From Dendrophyllia cribrosa (lineage: Eukaryota > Cnidaria > Anthozoa > Scleractinia > Dendrophylliidae): 64,000 bases of DNA. Positions 32,901 to 42,924 of the stretch are shown piece after piece. The translations under genes and the position numbers were made by a program. Within the stretch, counting starts at the first letter, position 1, and each line of letters opens with the position of its first letter. Under the pieces are notes generated by a model. It had not been told where the DNA came from and ran no database searches. It saw nothing but the letters and a program-made list of their open reading frames with translations. The DNA lies in assembly GCA_024195265.1 (NCBI GenBank), contig JAJLRJ010000013.1, forward strand, positions 1,965,001 to 2,029,000, written 5' to 3'.

Positions 32901-34710
32901 CATCGCAAGGTTACCCCCCATCATTATGTCGCTGGTACCCATTTATACACCTGGGTGGAGAGAGACAACATGGAGCAAAGTTTCTTGTTTAAAGAAACAT
33001 CATGACGGCAGAGACCAGGCTCTGAAGAAAGGGGGAGGAAAGGGCGAAGAAAGGGGAGGGATAATTCAAGCACTCAGCTCAAAGAGAAAGCACTTGAATC
33101 TCCCAATTCCTTACCTTTTTGTGCCTGCTACACAGGCCAAACTAGTCTAATTTTCCATAGCTACAAGTGAATAAGAGGGGACTTAATTTTTTGCAAGATA
33201 ATAAGGGGGTTGGGGGTAGAGTCCCTCCCCTCGATCCACCACTAGAACAGATAAAGAAACGTATCGGCATAGGAAAGGACATAAACCATCACCATCAAAG
33301 TGAACTTGCATAGATATTTCCTTGGTCTGTAAGTATTGTACTCCACGGCTATAGCAGGTCTTTGGTCGGCGCAGGTGCTCTCCTGTTATAACCAGCTCAG
33401 AAATCACAACTTGAGTGACTGGCACAAACAGTGCCTTTTACAGGGCAGTGCCTCACTTCATCCTGTACCCTTCTGGCCTCATCCCATGGCCCCATCCCAT
33501 GGCCCTACCTGAAACCCCTCTCCCATCCTTTCCCCCTCCCCTCCCCCCCAGGCACACTACATCTCACCTGATAACAAAATGACATTGTTTTCATATAATT
33601 GACCAAGAAGTTTTCCAACACTTGGAAATTTCTGCAGAATTAGTTGTGGGTTTCCTATCTGAAAAGCAACATAAAAACAAATGTTATATATTATCAGAAA
33701 CCCATAAGTGGGTTGAAACGTGTAATGCACATTCACAGCTTCTGAATATTTGGAAACCCCTCAGTCCAGGGAGATTGGAACCAAGCTGTTCTGGCGAATT
33801 GATTGGTTATTATTTTTATCTTGATTTTCCAAATATGGCTGTAACAACTTCTTAGCAAAATGAATAATCGGGAAGCTTGCTTTGAAGCGTGCAAGAGACA
33901 GTTGCACGTTTCAACCCACTTATGGGTTTCTGATATTATAATATACCTAACATTGACTTCTTGATAACAACTGAGTTTTCAAAAAGGCCAACTGATCTAA
34001 CATTTCCACTTACTGACCCAGGAGAACAATGGGCCAAGAGAAGTGCCAGGCAAGAGACTGGTAAAGAGGATAAAAATGTGACTGACTAGGGAGGGTGTGG
34101 GAGGGCAGGAGGAGAGAAAAAAGTGCTCCCTCTTCCCCCCGCCTATTTTTATGTCCTTCTGTCCCAGACCCCAGGGGTTGCTATTGAAGGCTTCAATAGG
34201 CCATTTCTGTGTTGCCTTTAGCCTCTCTGTCAAAGCGAGGCTAGGTGTGAAACCTTTCATATGAAAATGAGTTTTCATTCACATGCAAATAAGTTTTATT
34301 TACATGTGAATGAAAACTCATTTTCATATGAAAGGTTTCGCACCTAGACTCGCTTTGATAGAGAGGCTAAAGGCAACTCGGAAATGGGCTATTGACTCCA
34401 TTCCTTCATTACTAGCACGATTTTCACACAAACCATTAATTACTTAATTAAGGGGCTTTATAGAAATGCTTTCAACGTTTAAACTCACGTTAAACAAGCC
34501 AATAAAATCTAGTGCAAAATAAGCAAAAAGTAAACATCGATATTATATGTTCCATACCACTTCTCCAAGATCACTCTCGAGATCTTTAAGAAAACTTGTT
34601 AGTTCTCCAAGGCATTCAAACGTGTCTCTGGATTTTTCTGCGGAGTTTGCACTGCCCCATTTTAGCGCAGTATCAAACCATCTTTTCACATCTTTCTCGC
34701 TCACAGACAT
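26950..34710 (-). CDS. FANCC: FANCC, Fanconi anaemia core-complex subunit (3' end not found)
   Basis: Nuclear subunit of the Fanconi anaemia core complex (with FANCE and FANCF), which promotes FANCD2-FANCI monoubiquitination in interstrand crosslink repair. Exons on the minus strand are 34710-34558, 33658-33568, 32736-32525, 31845-31781, 31242-31146, 30967-30921, 30309-30236, 29404-29337, 28975-28889, 28326-28271, 28154-28055, 27941-27866 and 27034-26950. Every junction keeps frame and gives 403 residues. Similarity to vertebrate FANCC is recognisable along the length: KFPSVGKLLGQLY near the start, YWGYTAQE, FCLPLLTM, ENPELFVVAMSLL and NPQDVSGEDYILNNL. The start is the ATG of MSVSEKDV; an upstream ATG opens a 9-codon uORF (MAALLKSCL) that overlaps it. 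The last exon ends in phase 2. Vertebrate FANCC has roughly 200 more residues, and no matching exons were found before, inside or beyond the transposon at 19.5-26.2 kb. The 3' exons may lie beyond a large intron, be too diverged to see, or be lost. Confidence 0.85.
27158..27345 (+). repeat. Dispersed repeat, copy 2 (CCAACTCGTGAATAC family)
   Basis: Same family as 9670-9850 and 28380-28560, with a long C-run in its pyrimidine-rich centre. It lies in FANCC intron 12. Confidence 0.7.
28380..28560 (+). repeat. Dispersed repeat, copy 3 (CCAACTCGTGAATAC family)
   Basis: Third copy, in FANCC intron 9, ending near ACCATAACATAACGCGGACT. A short GAGC/GAGT run (28570-28590) follows. Confidence 0.7.
29804..30117. 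mobile_element. 314-bp MITE, TIR GGCCCGTTTACAC, TTTA TSD
   Basis: GGCCCGTTTACAC at the left is inverted as GTGTAAACGGGCC at the right, and TTTA flanks both sides (29800-29803, 30118-30121). The interior is full of GCGATTTTTGTCGC-type inverted motifs. Lies in FANCC intron 7. Confidence 0.85.
30410..30680. mobile_element. Partial CCAATCA-type MITE (CAATTGAG family)
   Basis: Shares CGGCGCCAAG-GCGGGAAAA, GATTGGTTTTGGTTTTACTTC and AGCCAATCA-AAAG-GTAGCAA with the elements at 47.3-47.8 kb. The terminal CAATTGAAAACTGCTC ends are missing here. It is in the FANCC intron between exons 7 and 6. Confidence 0.7.
30676..30823. repeat. Long perfect hairpin, ~60-bp arms
   Basis: GAAATTTGTGATCCTTGCAG through CAGTTGAAAAAG is inverted at 30770-30823 with hardly any mismatch around an A/T-rich loop. 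It abuts the MITE fragment at 30410-30680. Confidence 0.9.
31950..32240. repeat. (GACT)n-like tetranucleotide repeat
   Basis: Imperfect GACTGACTGACC/GACTAGCT repeats in FANCC intron 3, decaying towards 32240. Confidence 0.85.
32818..33030 (-). mobile_element. SINE fragment (same family as 37043-37290)
   Basis: Shares GAGAGTATTACTAC, GATGGGATGCTAGTCCATC, TTATGTCGCTGGTACCCAT and TACACCTGGGTGGAGAGAGA with the fuller copy at 37 kb. The tRNA-like head is lost past ~33030. Lies in FANCC intron 2. Confidence 0.75.
33695..33932. mobile_element. 238-bp MITE, TIR CAGAAACCCATAAGTGGG, 7-bp TSD
   Basis: CAGAAACCCATAAGTGGGTT and its inverse AACCCACTTATGGGTTTCTG bound the element, flanked by ATATTAT at 33688-33694 and 33933-33939. 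CAG-type ends resemble hAT, which normally gives 8 bp. Lies in FANCC intron 1. Confidence 0.8.
34191..34395. mobile_element. ~205-bp fully palindromic MITE
   Basis: Arms of ~95 bp (CCATTTC...GTTGCC, TTTAGCCTCTCTGTCAAAGC, GAAACCTTTCATATGAAAAT) are inverted around a short AT loop near 34290. Lies in FANCC intron 1. Confidence 0.8.
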
Positions 34711-34853
34711 GATTTCAACAAGGCCGCCATTTTTTTATATTTTGACAGAGAGAGAATGAGAGCAAGTTACCTCCGCGGTTAATCTGGTCAGCAGCTGCAC
34801 AAGAAATTCGAAATGGCGGCCGCCAGCTGAGTGCTTTCACAGGAAATTTCGCC
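34711..34853. promoter_or_regulatory. Bidirectional FANCC-TM2D1 promoter with two YY1-like sites
   Basis: The two start codons face away from each other 143 bp apart. AAAATGGCGGCC occurs once on each strand (near 34721-34733 on the minus strand, near 34809-34822 on the plus strand), matching the YY1 core (AANATGGCGGC). No TATA box is evident. YY1-type elements are common at TATA-less divergent housekeeping promoters, so shared regulation is likely but inferred. Confidence 0.6.
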
Positions 34854-37800
34854 ATGATTTTTCGTTGGAAAAATTATATACTATCTATTTGTCTAACCTG
34901 CCTTTGTACATGGGTGATTCCACGGGGAAGTGGAGAAAAACTGAAATGTTCTGACCTTCTCCTTGGACAATATCCTTTTATAGAGTTGTACTTTTAATTT
35001 TTCTTTGGTTTGTAAAATTCTCGCCCATAATTATGACATAGTTTGGTAGTTTCATGTTCCTTGACATTCTTAAATATTTTTGTCCAGAGCCAGAAATTGA
35101 TTCAACTTCTCAGGCAGCTGCTGGTTGCACAGAGAACCACACTGTTGAAGGTACTGTAATACAACTCATGCAAGTCATGCAACAACGTAACTAGTATGCT
35201 CACAGGCAGCCCAGACTTTACAGGGCGTACAAATGTATGTCTGATTTCAGTTCTTGGAATCGGTTTGAGTTTAAAACAATGTATGGCAATGCACAAAATA
35301 TGTTCTAACTTCTAAGTGCTGTATTTTGAAAAGGTAAGTCTTCACAAGCCTGATAGCTCACAACTACCGGAGCTACAGTAACGGTAGTATCGAAAACGAA
35401 GCACTCGAAAACGAAGACCGAAGCACGAAGCACCCTGACAGTCGAAAACGAAGCACCCAAAACTCGAAAACGAAGCACCCCAACTCGAAAACGAAGCACC
35501 CGAACTCGAAAACGAAGCACCCAAACTCGAAAACGAAGCACCCGCTATACGTTTTCGATTTTCGATCCGAAAAAAGAACCACACTTGTGATCCGGTTTCG
35601 ATTGCGAAACAGTCACACAAGTACAAATTACACTGCTTTCCGGGCTGTCTCGAAAACCCAGACCTCGGATCCGTAAAACGTAGACCCTCTAGGTGTTTCG
35701 ACGGCTCAGAACCAAAAACCTTTTAAAACAAATAACAAAGTTCATGGACAATGTTGCGTTGTGTGATGATTTCGCAATACAGGTAAAGCGTGCCTCACGT
35801 TACAGGACCGGATATTACCCTCAAAATGACTGTGAATCCCAGGGAGGGGGAGGGTACTCCCTTATATAAGCTATAGAAGATATATATAGGTATGTGCGGC
35901 CCAAAAAATCACTTGAAATTAGCTCCAAACATGATTCTCTGCGATACTTTGTTATTAAGAGTGCCGGGGGGTCTTCGTTCAATTCCCGGGGGGGGGGGGT
36001 GTACTCAGCCAATTTTTGTACGGGGATGCTCCGCCCCGAGGTCGAAACCCTTACCCTTTCATATACCGTTTTTGACAGAAAAGGTACCCCTTTCATATAC
36101 CTTTCATTGAAAATGGTACCCCTTTCATATACCATTCACTGAAAATGGTACCCCTTTCATATAGCGTTTATGTGCGTCTGTTTGTTATATTTTGAAAGGC
36201 GCTTTTTATTATACTTCAATGGCAGTTTTCCCTACATTTTTATACTTCAACTCGTGTTTACCCTACGGTTTTCCTATACTTCGTGAAATCCCTACCCTTT
36301 CATGTACTTCAACGCCTGAAATCCCTACACTTTCATATACCTTCAGCCTCAAAAAGGTACCCCTTTCGGGCGGAGCATCCCCGTATAGCCCATTATAGGG
36401 AGTACCCCCCCCCCCCCCCCCCCAGGGTTCAATTACAGTCAAGCGCGTCCAACCATGGCCACCAGACATCTTCTTGACAAGAATTTGATTAGTTTGACGG
36501 TTTCCGGTTTCAAAGGGCGATAAATAGTTTTTCCGAGGCCATAACTCCTTACAGTATTTTTAACTGGCGCAGATTAAACCCTTATGCAGAAAAGTTATCA
36601 AAAATGTCTTTGATAAACCATCGGAACAAACCACCACAAAAACAACAGCGATCTGACTGTCTCGGCTTCGTGTGAAATTATTTTTCCGTAAAGATCTGTA
36701 AACCGTTCAGTTTCATTAAATAAACCCTCAAAAATACAATACAGGCCCACCCGTCCCCTGCCCCCAAGGCAAGGAAAAAAGAGATTTTCATGTCAAATCG
36801 AAAAAGTATAGCGGGTTTTATGAGGTCTTCAAAAAGTTCAGGTGCTTCGTTTTCGAGTTTGGGTGCTTCGTTTTCGAGTTTGGGTGCTTCGTTTTCGAGT
36901 TTGGGTGCTTCGTTTTCGAGTTTGGGTGCTTCGTTTTCGACTTCGGGTGCTTTGTTTTCGAGTTTTGGGTGCTTCGTTTTCGACTGTCAGAGTGCTTCGT
37001 GCTTCGGTCTTCAATTTCGAGTGCTTCGTTTTCTATACTACCCTACAGTAACCTGGTTTCTGTAGCATGAAGTGACTGAGAGTATTACTACTCCCCCCTG
37101 GATGGGATGCTAGTCCATCACAAGGTTACCCACCAGCATTATGTCGCTGGTACCCATTTATACACCTGGGTGGAGAGAGACAATGTAGAGCAAAGAAAGG
37201 AAACAACACAACGTCAGAGACCAGGTTGAACCACCGACCTTCAGGTTGAAAGTCCGGCATGCTAACAACTAGACCACTGGTCACAACTCCAAGATTCTAA
37301 ATAAACATGACTCACCTCATACCTGGTGTTGTGGACACAAGTAGACTACATGTACTGCTGTTTGTTTAGGTGAATTCTCTTTATTTTAGAACCTTTTCAA
37401 AATACAGAACCAAGAACAGATTTTGTGTAATCCCTTGTACATTGTCTTAAATTCAAATTGATTCCAACAACTGAGGATTCTGACATGGTACATAAAAAAT
37501 TATAATTAAAAAGTTTCTAGAAATCTTGGTAATCAATAGAAATACCTGATTTAATTAAAATTTTAAGCAAATCTTTCAGTACTGTGCAGGATTTTGAGGA
37601 TTTTTATAAATTGTGCAGGTTTGACCAAATTGTGCGGTCCTACACCCATGCACCCTGTCAGAACCCCTGGAAATACCATAAACACTGGCATAATTATAGG
37701 CTGCACTCACAGATAAGCTGCACCCTGAGTTTTGAAGCTCAAATTTTGGGGTAAATAATTATTTTTTTAAATAAAAATATAAGTCAGACAATTGGCTCTA

Positions 37801-40800
37801 CAAAAAAAAAATGTGAGTTAGGCTTTGCTTCTATCCGTGGAATCATCCTGTTTTGATAACAAAAAAACCCACACTTTTGATCGCAGCTACATTCATTTAG
37901 AGTCTGGGCTGCCTTAGACTGCGAGCAGTTTTTCTCTAAAACTCTGTGGAGACAAATGCGAAATAGTGATGGTGCGCACGGTGTGTGAGCGGCTAGCGGC
38001 GAAGTATTAAAGAAAAAGAGAAACTGCTCACAGTCTGGAGCTGCCTGTTTTATACTAAACAATATTTGTATCACGTTTGTGATAATCATCATTGCACAAA
38101 TCATCACTTTCCTTTTGTTCTCTAGTAAAATGTGAGACTGCGACCGTTGATAAACATGGAAAGAACATCAGTGAATGCATTCAAAATGTATCATGTCGCT
38201 ACACGTAAGTAATGTTATCATACAGTGAATATGTACCACATTAAACAAATGCAAATACAGTAAAACCTGTATTAAGTGGTCACCCTTGGAGAATGGCCAA
38301 CCAACTGGTAACAGGCCTAAAAAGAAATATAGAAAAGAAATAGAGAAAAGAAAACATTTTACACACATGCGCATGTACTTGGATAATGATCCATTACTAG
38401 ACAAACTGATCTCAAAGCATTTTATACTATAGTCAAACTGCCTACAGGAGGTATTTATTAGCGGAAGTTTTTACTGTACTCGCAATAACTCCTTGTGATA
38501 TAAGAAAAGAAATAATGTATTACAGAATTTGTACCGGTAGCTAAGTTGAAATTCTTAAAAATTATAAAACCTTTTTCTACAAAATAAACCATAAAGGTCA
38601 ACATTTGAATTGTCTGTTGCCCCGGCCATTTTAACATGTGTTTTACCTTTTTGCTTATAGCAATGGTCACTCATATGAAACTGCTCTATTGCTATCAGTT
38701 TTCCTTGGAATGTTTGGAATTGATAGATTTTATTTGGGATATCCAGCAATAGGTAAGGTATTACAATTAACAGTGCCCCACAAATATATATTATTTTATT
38801 TTGTAAAATGATAATAAAAACAGTGCCATTGAAATGTACTTATCAGTAGCTTTCATTTGAATGGTCACACTTGATTTCATTCTGAAAACAACTTGTGCAG
38901 CATAATAAACAGTACTGTCTTAGAAGTACTGCTTAATAACTTTCATGTAATGAATGGCTACACTTCAGGATTTCATCCACAGACTCAAAAGTTATAACCA
39001 CCCTGTACAGCATAATAAACTTACATCAAATATCATTACCAATCTACAGTTAAGTTTCTTACATGAAAACCAGTCTCTGTGCCAAAATAGAGCTGATTTG
39101 AATTGGAAAAGAAAGGTTTCATGGCAATTCATAACTTAAAGTGTCATAAAACCCTTACAAATGATGCAAGTTGTTTTAAGTAAACTGTCAATCAACTGAA
39201 TGTACATGTATGAACTTCATCAAAGACACTGTCTTGATATTATTTAGGACACAACTTCTGGAGAGCAACATTTGATTAATAATTGTCTACCTTGATTAAT
39301 CATGATCACCCCTCTAGCTACATGTATATACTGTATTTTATTATTATAATAATTGTAATTATATTATTTATATCTGGTCTTCAGTGTAAGTAGTATCTGT
39401 GTTTTTAGATTTCTTCAATTTCATTTGAGTTTCTTGTATTTCTCTGTTTCAACAGGACTGCTGAAGTTTTGTACCTTGGGTTTTTTCTTTGTATTCCATC
39501 TTGTAGACATTGTTTTGATTGCAACACAGGTGAGATAGATAAGATAAAAATAATAGTAATAATAATAATTGCTGTGGAGCAAGCACAGCGAGCAAGCAGC
39601 AACAAATTCTCGATTTCAGAGAAAGTATGTAACTCACTGAGCTGAAGATAATTCTCGAATTCATCACTTTTTACCAGAATGCATTGCGTTTAACCAGAAT
39701 GCACCACGTTTAGTTGAAATGCATTGCATAGTTATAAATTTTAATGCATTTTTGAATTATAACATAAGAGTTAGGTGTCGAGTGTAACAAAAGTTCTCTT
39801 TTTTTTTCTGCCACTTTCGTTTCATTATAATATAATTTTATACATGTAGTGCATGTTACAAATATTATTGTTACATGTATATACCATTGTTGAATGTACA
39901 GTGAAGCCTGTATTAAGTGGACCCCTCTATTAAGAGGACACCAGCTTGGGTCCCGAAATTTTATTCTCATTTATTTTTTACTGTTGATCAAACCTGTATC
40001 CAGCAGGCCCCTCTGTTAAAGTGCCTATCACCCCTAGAAAGTTATTTTCAGAATCAACTCTATGTACATTGAATAGTTGAATGGTAAAATATTTCTTGCT
40101 TTGAACGTCGCGTTTGTGAGTTATAGAGATTTGAATTTACAAAATGCTAATTAGATGACGTCAACCCGGGCATTTGCCATTATTTCTACGCCAATTTACA
40201 ATGCGCAGTTTGCAGCTTCAGGATAATTAATTTGATAAATACTAAAAATAAACTTTGGATAGTCAATTGATTCGTAAAAAATATTACTTGGAGGTGAAAA
40301 CAAGTAGTTGTATAATATATGATTCCCGGGTTGACGTCATCTAATTAGCATTTTGTAAATTCAAATCTTTATAAGGGCCTGGTCGCACTACAGTCAAAAA
40401 CAAAAATTAGCCCGTGCAAAATGACTTAAAAACAAAAACATTCCACAAAAAGCATGTCCCACCGGAGCGATTTCTTTTGTTTTCCTCGATTTTTGCACGA
40501 GCTAATTTTTGTTTTTGACTGTAGTGCGACCAGGCCCTAACTCACTAACACGATGTTCAAAACAAGAAATATTTTACCATTTAACTATTCAATGTACATA
40601 GAGTTCATTCTGAAAATAACTTTCTAGGGGTGATAGGCACTTTAAGCAGATGCGGACACCAAAATTAGGCCATTTTGTTACACAAAACTTGTATTAAGTG
40701 GCCATTTCAAGTGTTTTTAGAATGCATTTTCATTAGACTGTGGGATTATCATCAACTTCTAAAAGCATGTTTTCCAGCAAAAAGTGATTCAACGCATAAC

Positions 40801-40994
40801 AGACATTTACAAATTTTGGTTTTATGAATTAAAATATAATGAAATCATAATGTATGGGTATAATAAATGTGGAGATATAAGAGGGTTCAGAGGACACATG
40901 CAAAGGAATGAACATGTGTATATTATTTTTTTGCTTTGTTTGACTGTCCACTTGGCATCCCTATCATTACCATCAAGCTCAATTTTAATGTAAT

Positions 40995-41028
<34 letters not shown>

Positions 41029-41299
41029 TGCACAATAATTTATTTTAAAAAAACTTAATGTACTTACGATGTCAGAAAAAAGAAAGCTAGACACAAAAAC
41101 TTAACATATGAAATTGTTAAATCATGATTCAAAAACTTTCCTACATGTAAATAAAAAAGAAGCCTATTGAGTAAAGTTGTGTTTTATTTTGCAGGTTGTT
41201 GGGCCAGCGGATGGATCAGCGTATATCATAGATTACTATGGTCCTCTATTGACTCACATCTCAAAAAATATGGACACATTTTACCAACCACGAGAATAA
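34854..41299 (+). CDS. TM2D1: TM2D1, TM2-domain membrane protein
   Basis: Exons 34854-34969, 35074-35150, 38126-38204, 38661-38752, 39456-39529 and 41195-41299 give 180 residues. The protein begins with a signal peptide (hydrophobic ~9-21), then [13 protein letters not shown] and PEID, a Cys-containing luminal region with N-glycosylation sites, and the TM2 domain from ~residue 92. That domain is [12 protein letters not shown], the DRF motif in [27 protein letters not shown], then [16 protein letters not shown] to a short tail. The IDYYG ending and N-terminal CxDLxxGQY favour TM2D1 over TM2D2 or TM2D3. The family (almondex, biscotti, amaretto in Drosophila) is implicated in phagocytosis and Notch-related signalling. 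Intron 1 has U12-type signals and AT-AA ends; the others are GT-AG. Intron 2 contains nested mobile elements and intron 5 contains a triple nest. AATAAA follows at ~41536. Confidence 0.9.
34970..35073 (+). other. U12-type (minor spliceosome) AT-AA intron in TM2D1
   Basis: The intron starts ATATCCTTTT, a perfect U12 5' splice site, and has TTCCTTGAC (35057-35065), a perfect U12 branch-site consensus. It ends TTAA nine bases after the branch adenosine. Only this junction (GGA CA | A TAT TTT TGT) restores the family-conserved GQYxC; no GT-AG alternative keeps the frame. Confidence 0.75.
35383..37042. mobile_element. 1.66-kb MULE-like element with 21-bp-repeat arms
   Basis: The ends GGTAGTATCGAAAAC and GTTTTCTATACTACC are inverted, flanked by the direct repeat CTACAGTAAC (35373-35382, 37043-37052; 9-10 bp, as expected for Mutator-type elements). 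Each arm contains tandem 21-bp units (GGGTGCTTCGTTTTCGAGTTT or its inverse) at 35430-35545 and 36840-36975. No transposase is present. It contains the G/C-ended palindromic element at 35846-36424 and sits inside a SINE within TM2D1 intron 2. Confidence 0.8.
35846..36424. mobile_element. G/C-run-ended palindromic element (GGGTACTCCC family)
   Basis: GGGTACTCCCTTATATAAGC and poly-G at the left are matched by TATAGGGAGTACC plus poly-C at the right. CGGGGATGCTCCGCC is inverted as GGCGGAGCATCCCCG. The interior repeats CCCCTTTCATATAC four or more times. Related pieces are at 44425-44470, 45896-46343, 49480-49530 and 58020-58205. Confidence 0.7.
37293..38125. other. Remainder of TM2D1 intron 2
   Basis: AT-rich intronic DNA with no exon that extends the TM2D1 frame. 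The open frame at 37784-38107 (-) overlaps the exon 3 acceptor region and is not credible. Confidence 0.5.
38265..38330. mobile_element. CAGTAAAACCTGTATTAAG element fragment
   Basis: TA-CAGTAAAACCTGTATTAAG resembles the end of a pogo/Tc1-type MITE also seen at 39899. Only this end is recognisable. Confidence 0.5.
38845..39025. repeat. 106-bp satellite unit, ~1.7 copies
   Basis: TTTCATTTGAATGGTCACAC and GGATTTCATCCACAGACTC followed by CAGCATAATAAAC, in TM2D1 intron 4. Diverged from the 17-kb array. Confidence 0.8.
40020..40641. mobile_element. TTAA-flanked MITE with ~150-bp inverted arms
   Basis: AGTGCCTATCACCCCTAGAA is inverted as TTCTAGGGGTGATAGGCACT, with direct TTAA at 40016-40019 and 40642-40645 (piggyBac/Kolobok-type target). 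The arms pair through ATGTACATTGAATAGTTGAA and GACGTCAACCCGGG. The right arm is interrupted by the element at 40375-40537. Confidence 0.85.
40375..40537. mobile_element. 163-bp Harbinger-like MITE, TAA TSD
   Basis: GGGCCTGGTCGCACTACAGT and its inverse bound the element, with TAA at 40372-40374 and 40538-40540. Comparison with the uninterrupted left arm of the host MITE confirms that the original sequence had a single TAA. A second copy, inverted, is at 62630-62791. A 3-bp TAA/TWA target fits PIF/Harbinger. Confidence 0.9.
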
Positions 41300-42924
41300 C
41301 AAATCACTCTTTAATTCTATATAATTATTTGTACAGAAAAATATATTGTCTAGTTAAGCCTGTATCAAGCTCAGATTCTATCACTGAAATAACAGAGTTT
41401 TTAGTAGCCCTTCTAGATTTGTCTAGGACAAAATCAATTCTCTGCTCAATGATGATGTCTCGATTATAACCTACTCACTTATCTACTTCAGACTATTAGC
41501 TAGTTTAATTTACAATGCCAGGAAAACCACCATTGAATAAACCCGTTGAATACTACAGAATATACAACGGCTTTCCAGCCTTCTAATTGGCTGTATTCTT
41601 CACGGCATATGGGATAAATAGAGGATATTACATGGCCGCGCGAAGATACGAAATTTCTCTTCGAGTGTTGAAAAATATTTCACGAGTGAGCGCAGCGAAC
41701 GAGTGAAATATTTTTCAACACGAGAAGAGAAATTTCGTATCTTCAAGCGGCCATGTAATGTTCTGTTTATTATATAAACACCAATGAAATCAAACCATTT
41801 CACTTTTATATTTTTTTGTAGTCCTAAAGTAGAACAACGTAGCAACGGTGATCTTTTCACGTGTGAAGATAACATGTTATTCTCGCGTGTGAAGATATGA
41901 TGTTTACGCGCGAAAGCTCACCTGGTATTTCATTGGTGTTTATATAATAAAATGTTTTAGTCTGGGTGAAGTGTGACCATTCAAATGAAAGTTGTTTATC
42001 AGTGAATATACATTTTTCATTTCATGCTGTTTGCTTCTCAATATTTTTTTCAAAATACAATTTTTTTTTGTTTATTTAAATGGCATGATTATTTCCTATG
42101 AGTGCCAAACTGCAAAAACACTCCCAGAAATTTGAATTGTTTAGCATAAATTATTTGTAGGATATTATATTTTGTAAGTTGTAATATTGTAAATATAATG
42201 TCAATAACAGGTATATACATAAAGATTTTTGGATTTTGAGATAAGTTTACAAAATAGACGAAGAAACCTTGGTTTCGCGTGTTGGGTGTCGTGTCCTCGC
42301 GCGCGCTCGCGTGATTGCCCCGCGCTCGACTATCCCTGAGAGACAAGAGGGACGAGTCGTTGTCTAGTCTGTGGTAGACGAAGGCACTGCTCTCTGCTTC
42401 TTGCTGATGCTCTTTTTTTTAAGAATGTATGGCAAGTAGAATGCAACTAATTATTTCGTTTCATTAATTTTGTGTTCAGCACAAAAAGATATGTGATCTA
42501 TCTTAGAATATTTATAGTATACTCTGTAAAATGTATTAGTAAATGACACTTTTGTCAAGGGTGCTTGTATTAAACGCAGTAAAATTTGAGATTTTTTGGT
42601 GTCCGGTCTTCCAAATGGCTATCAAAAAGTATAATTTAAAACGCTAAGCCGCGCGAAGCCAGGATACCGGAAGCGGAAGTAAATACCGTTGTTACCTCAA
42701 CCATGAGCTGACTTGTTTTGCATTTCAAATAAGCGTGCAATCCTCACCTTTTCATAGCATTTCTGCACATTTTGAGACATTCTCACATTTTGCATTTTAA
42801 TGTAGTGCCATTTCTTTAAACAAACTTATAAGTAATTCACCAAAGAGGACACGATGGCTTATCAGAAGGAGTAAACCCAACGCGGTAAACTAAACTACAG
42901 CGTTTCATTATAAAAATCGACTTT
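41300..42924. other. Intergenic region between TM2D1 and the membrane-protein gene
   Basis: Contains the TM2D1 3' UTR, the palindromic MITE at 41627-41951, a short fragment of the 106-bp satellite (41967-41990) and a ~50-bp sequence (GCAGTAAAATTTGAGATTTT at 42570) repeated at 53840. A GACTATCCCTGAG fragment at 42330 recurs at 27775. Confidence 0.5.
41627..41951. mobile_element. Palindromic MITE(s), ATTACATGGCCGC and ATAAACACCAATGAAAT arms
   Basis: ATTACATGGCCGC...GAAATTTCTCTTC pairs with its inverse through 41759 (~62-bp arms, small CGCAGCG loop). Immediately after, TTATTATATAAACACCAATG at 41768 pairs with its inverse ending at ~41950. These are two adjoining or nested palindromes. Confidence 0.75.

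Larger units (their letters stand above)
35340..37290 (-). mobile_element. tRNA-derived SINE, split by a MULE insertion
   Basis: The SINE lies on the minus strand. The head near 37230-37290 carries A-box-like TGGTCTAGTTG and B-box-like GGTTCAACCTGG. The body (TACCAGCGACATAATG, GGACTAGCATCCCATC, AGTAATACTCTCAGTCACTT) runs 37230-37043. The remaining tail, related to 32818-32840 (CTCACAACT-CCGG), is at ~35350-35382 on the far side of the element at 35383-37042. Confidence 0.7.
39899..40715. mobile_element. CAGT-ended element (outermost of a triple nest)
   Basis: TA-CAGTGAAGCCTGTATTAAG marks the left end. After the inserted element ends at 40645 the sequence continues GCAGATGCGGACACC ... TGTATTAAGTGGCC, the same motif family. 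The right terminus is eroded. Lies in TM2D1 intron 5. Confidence 0.55.
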
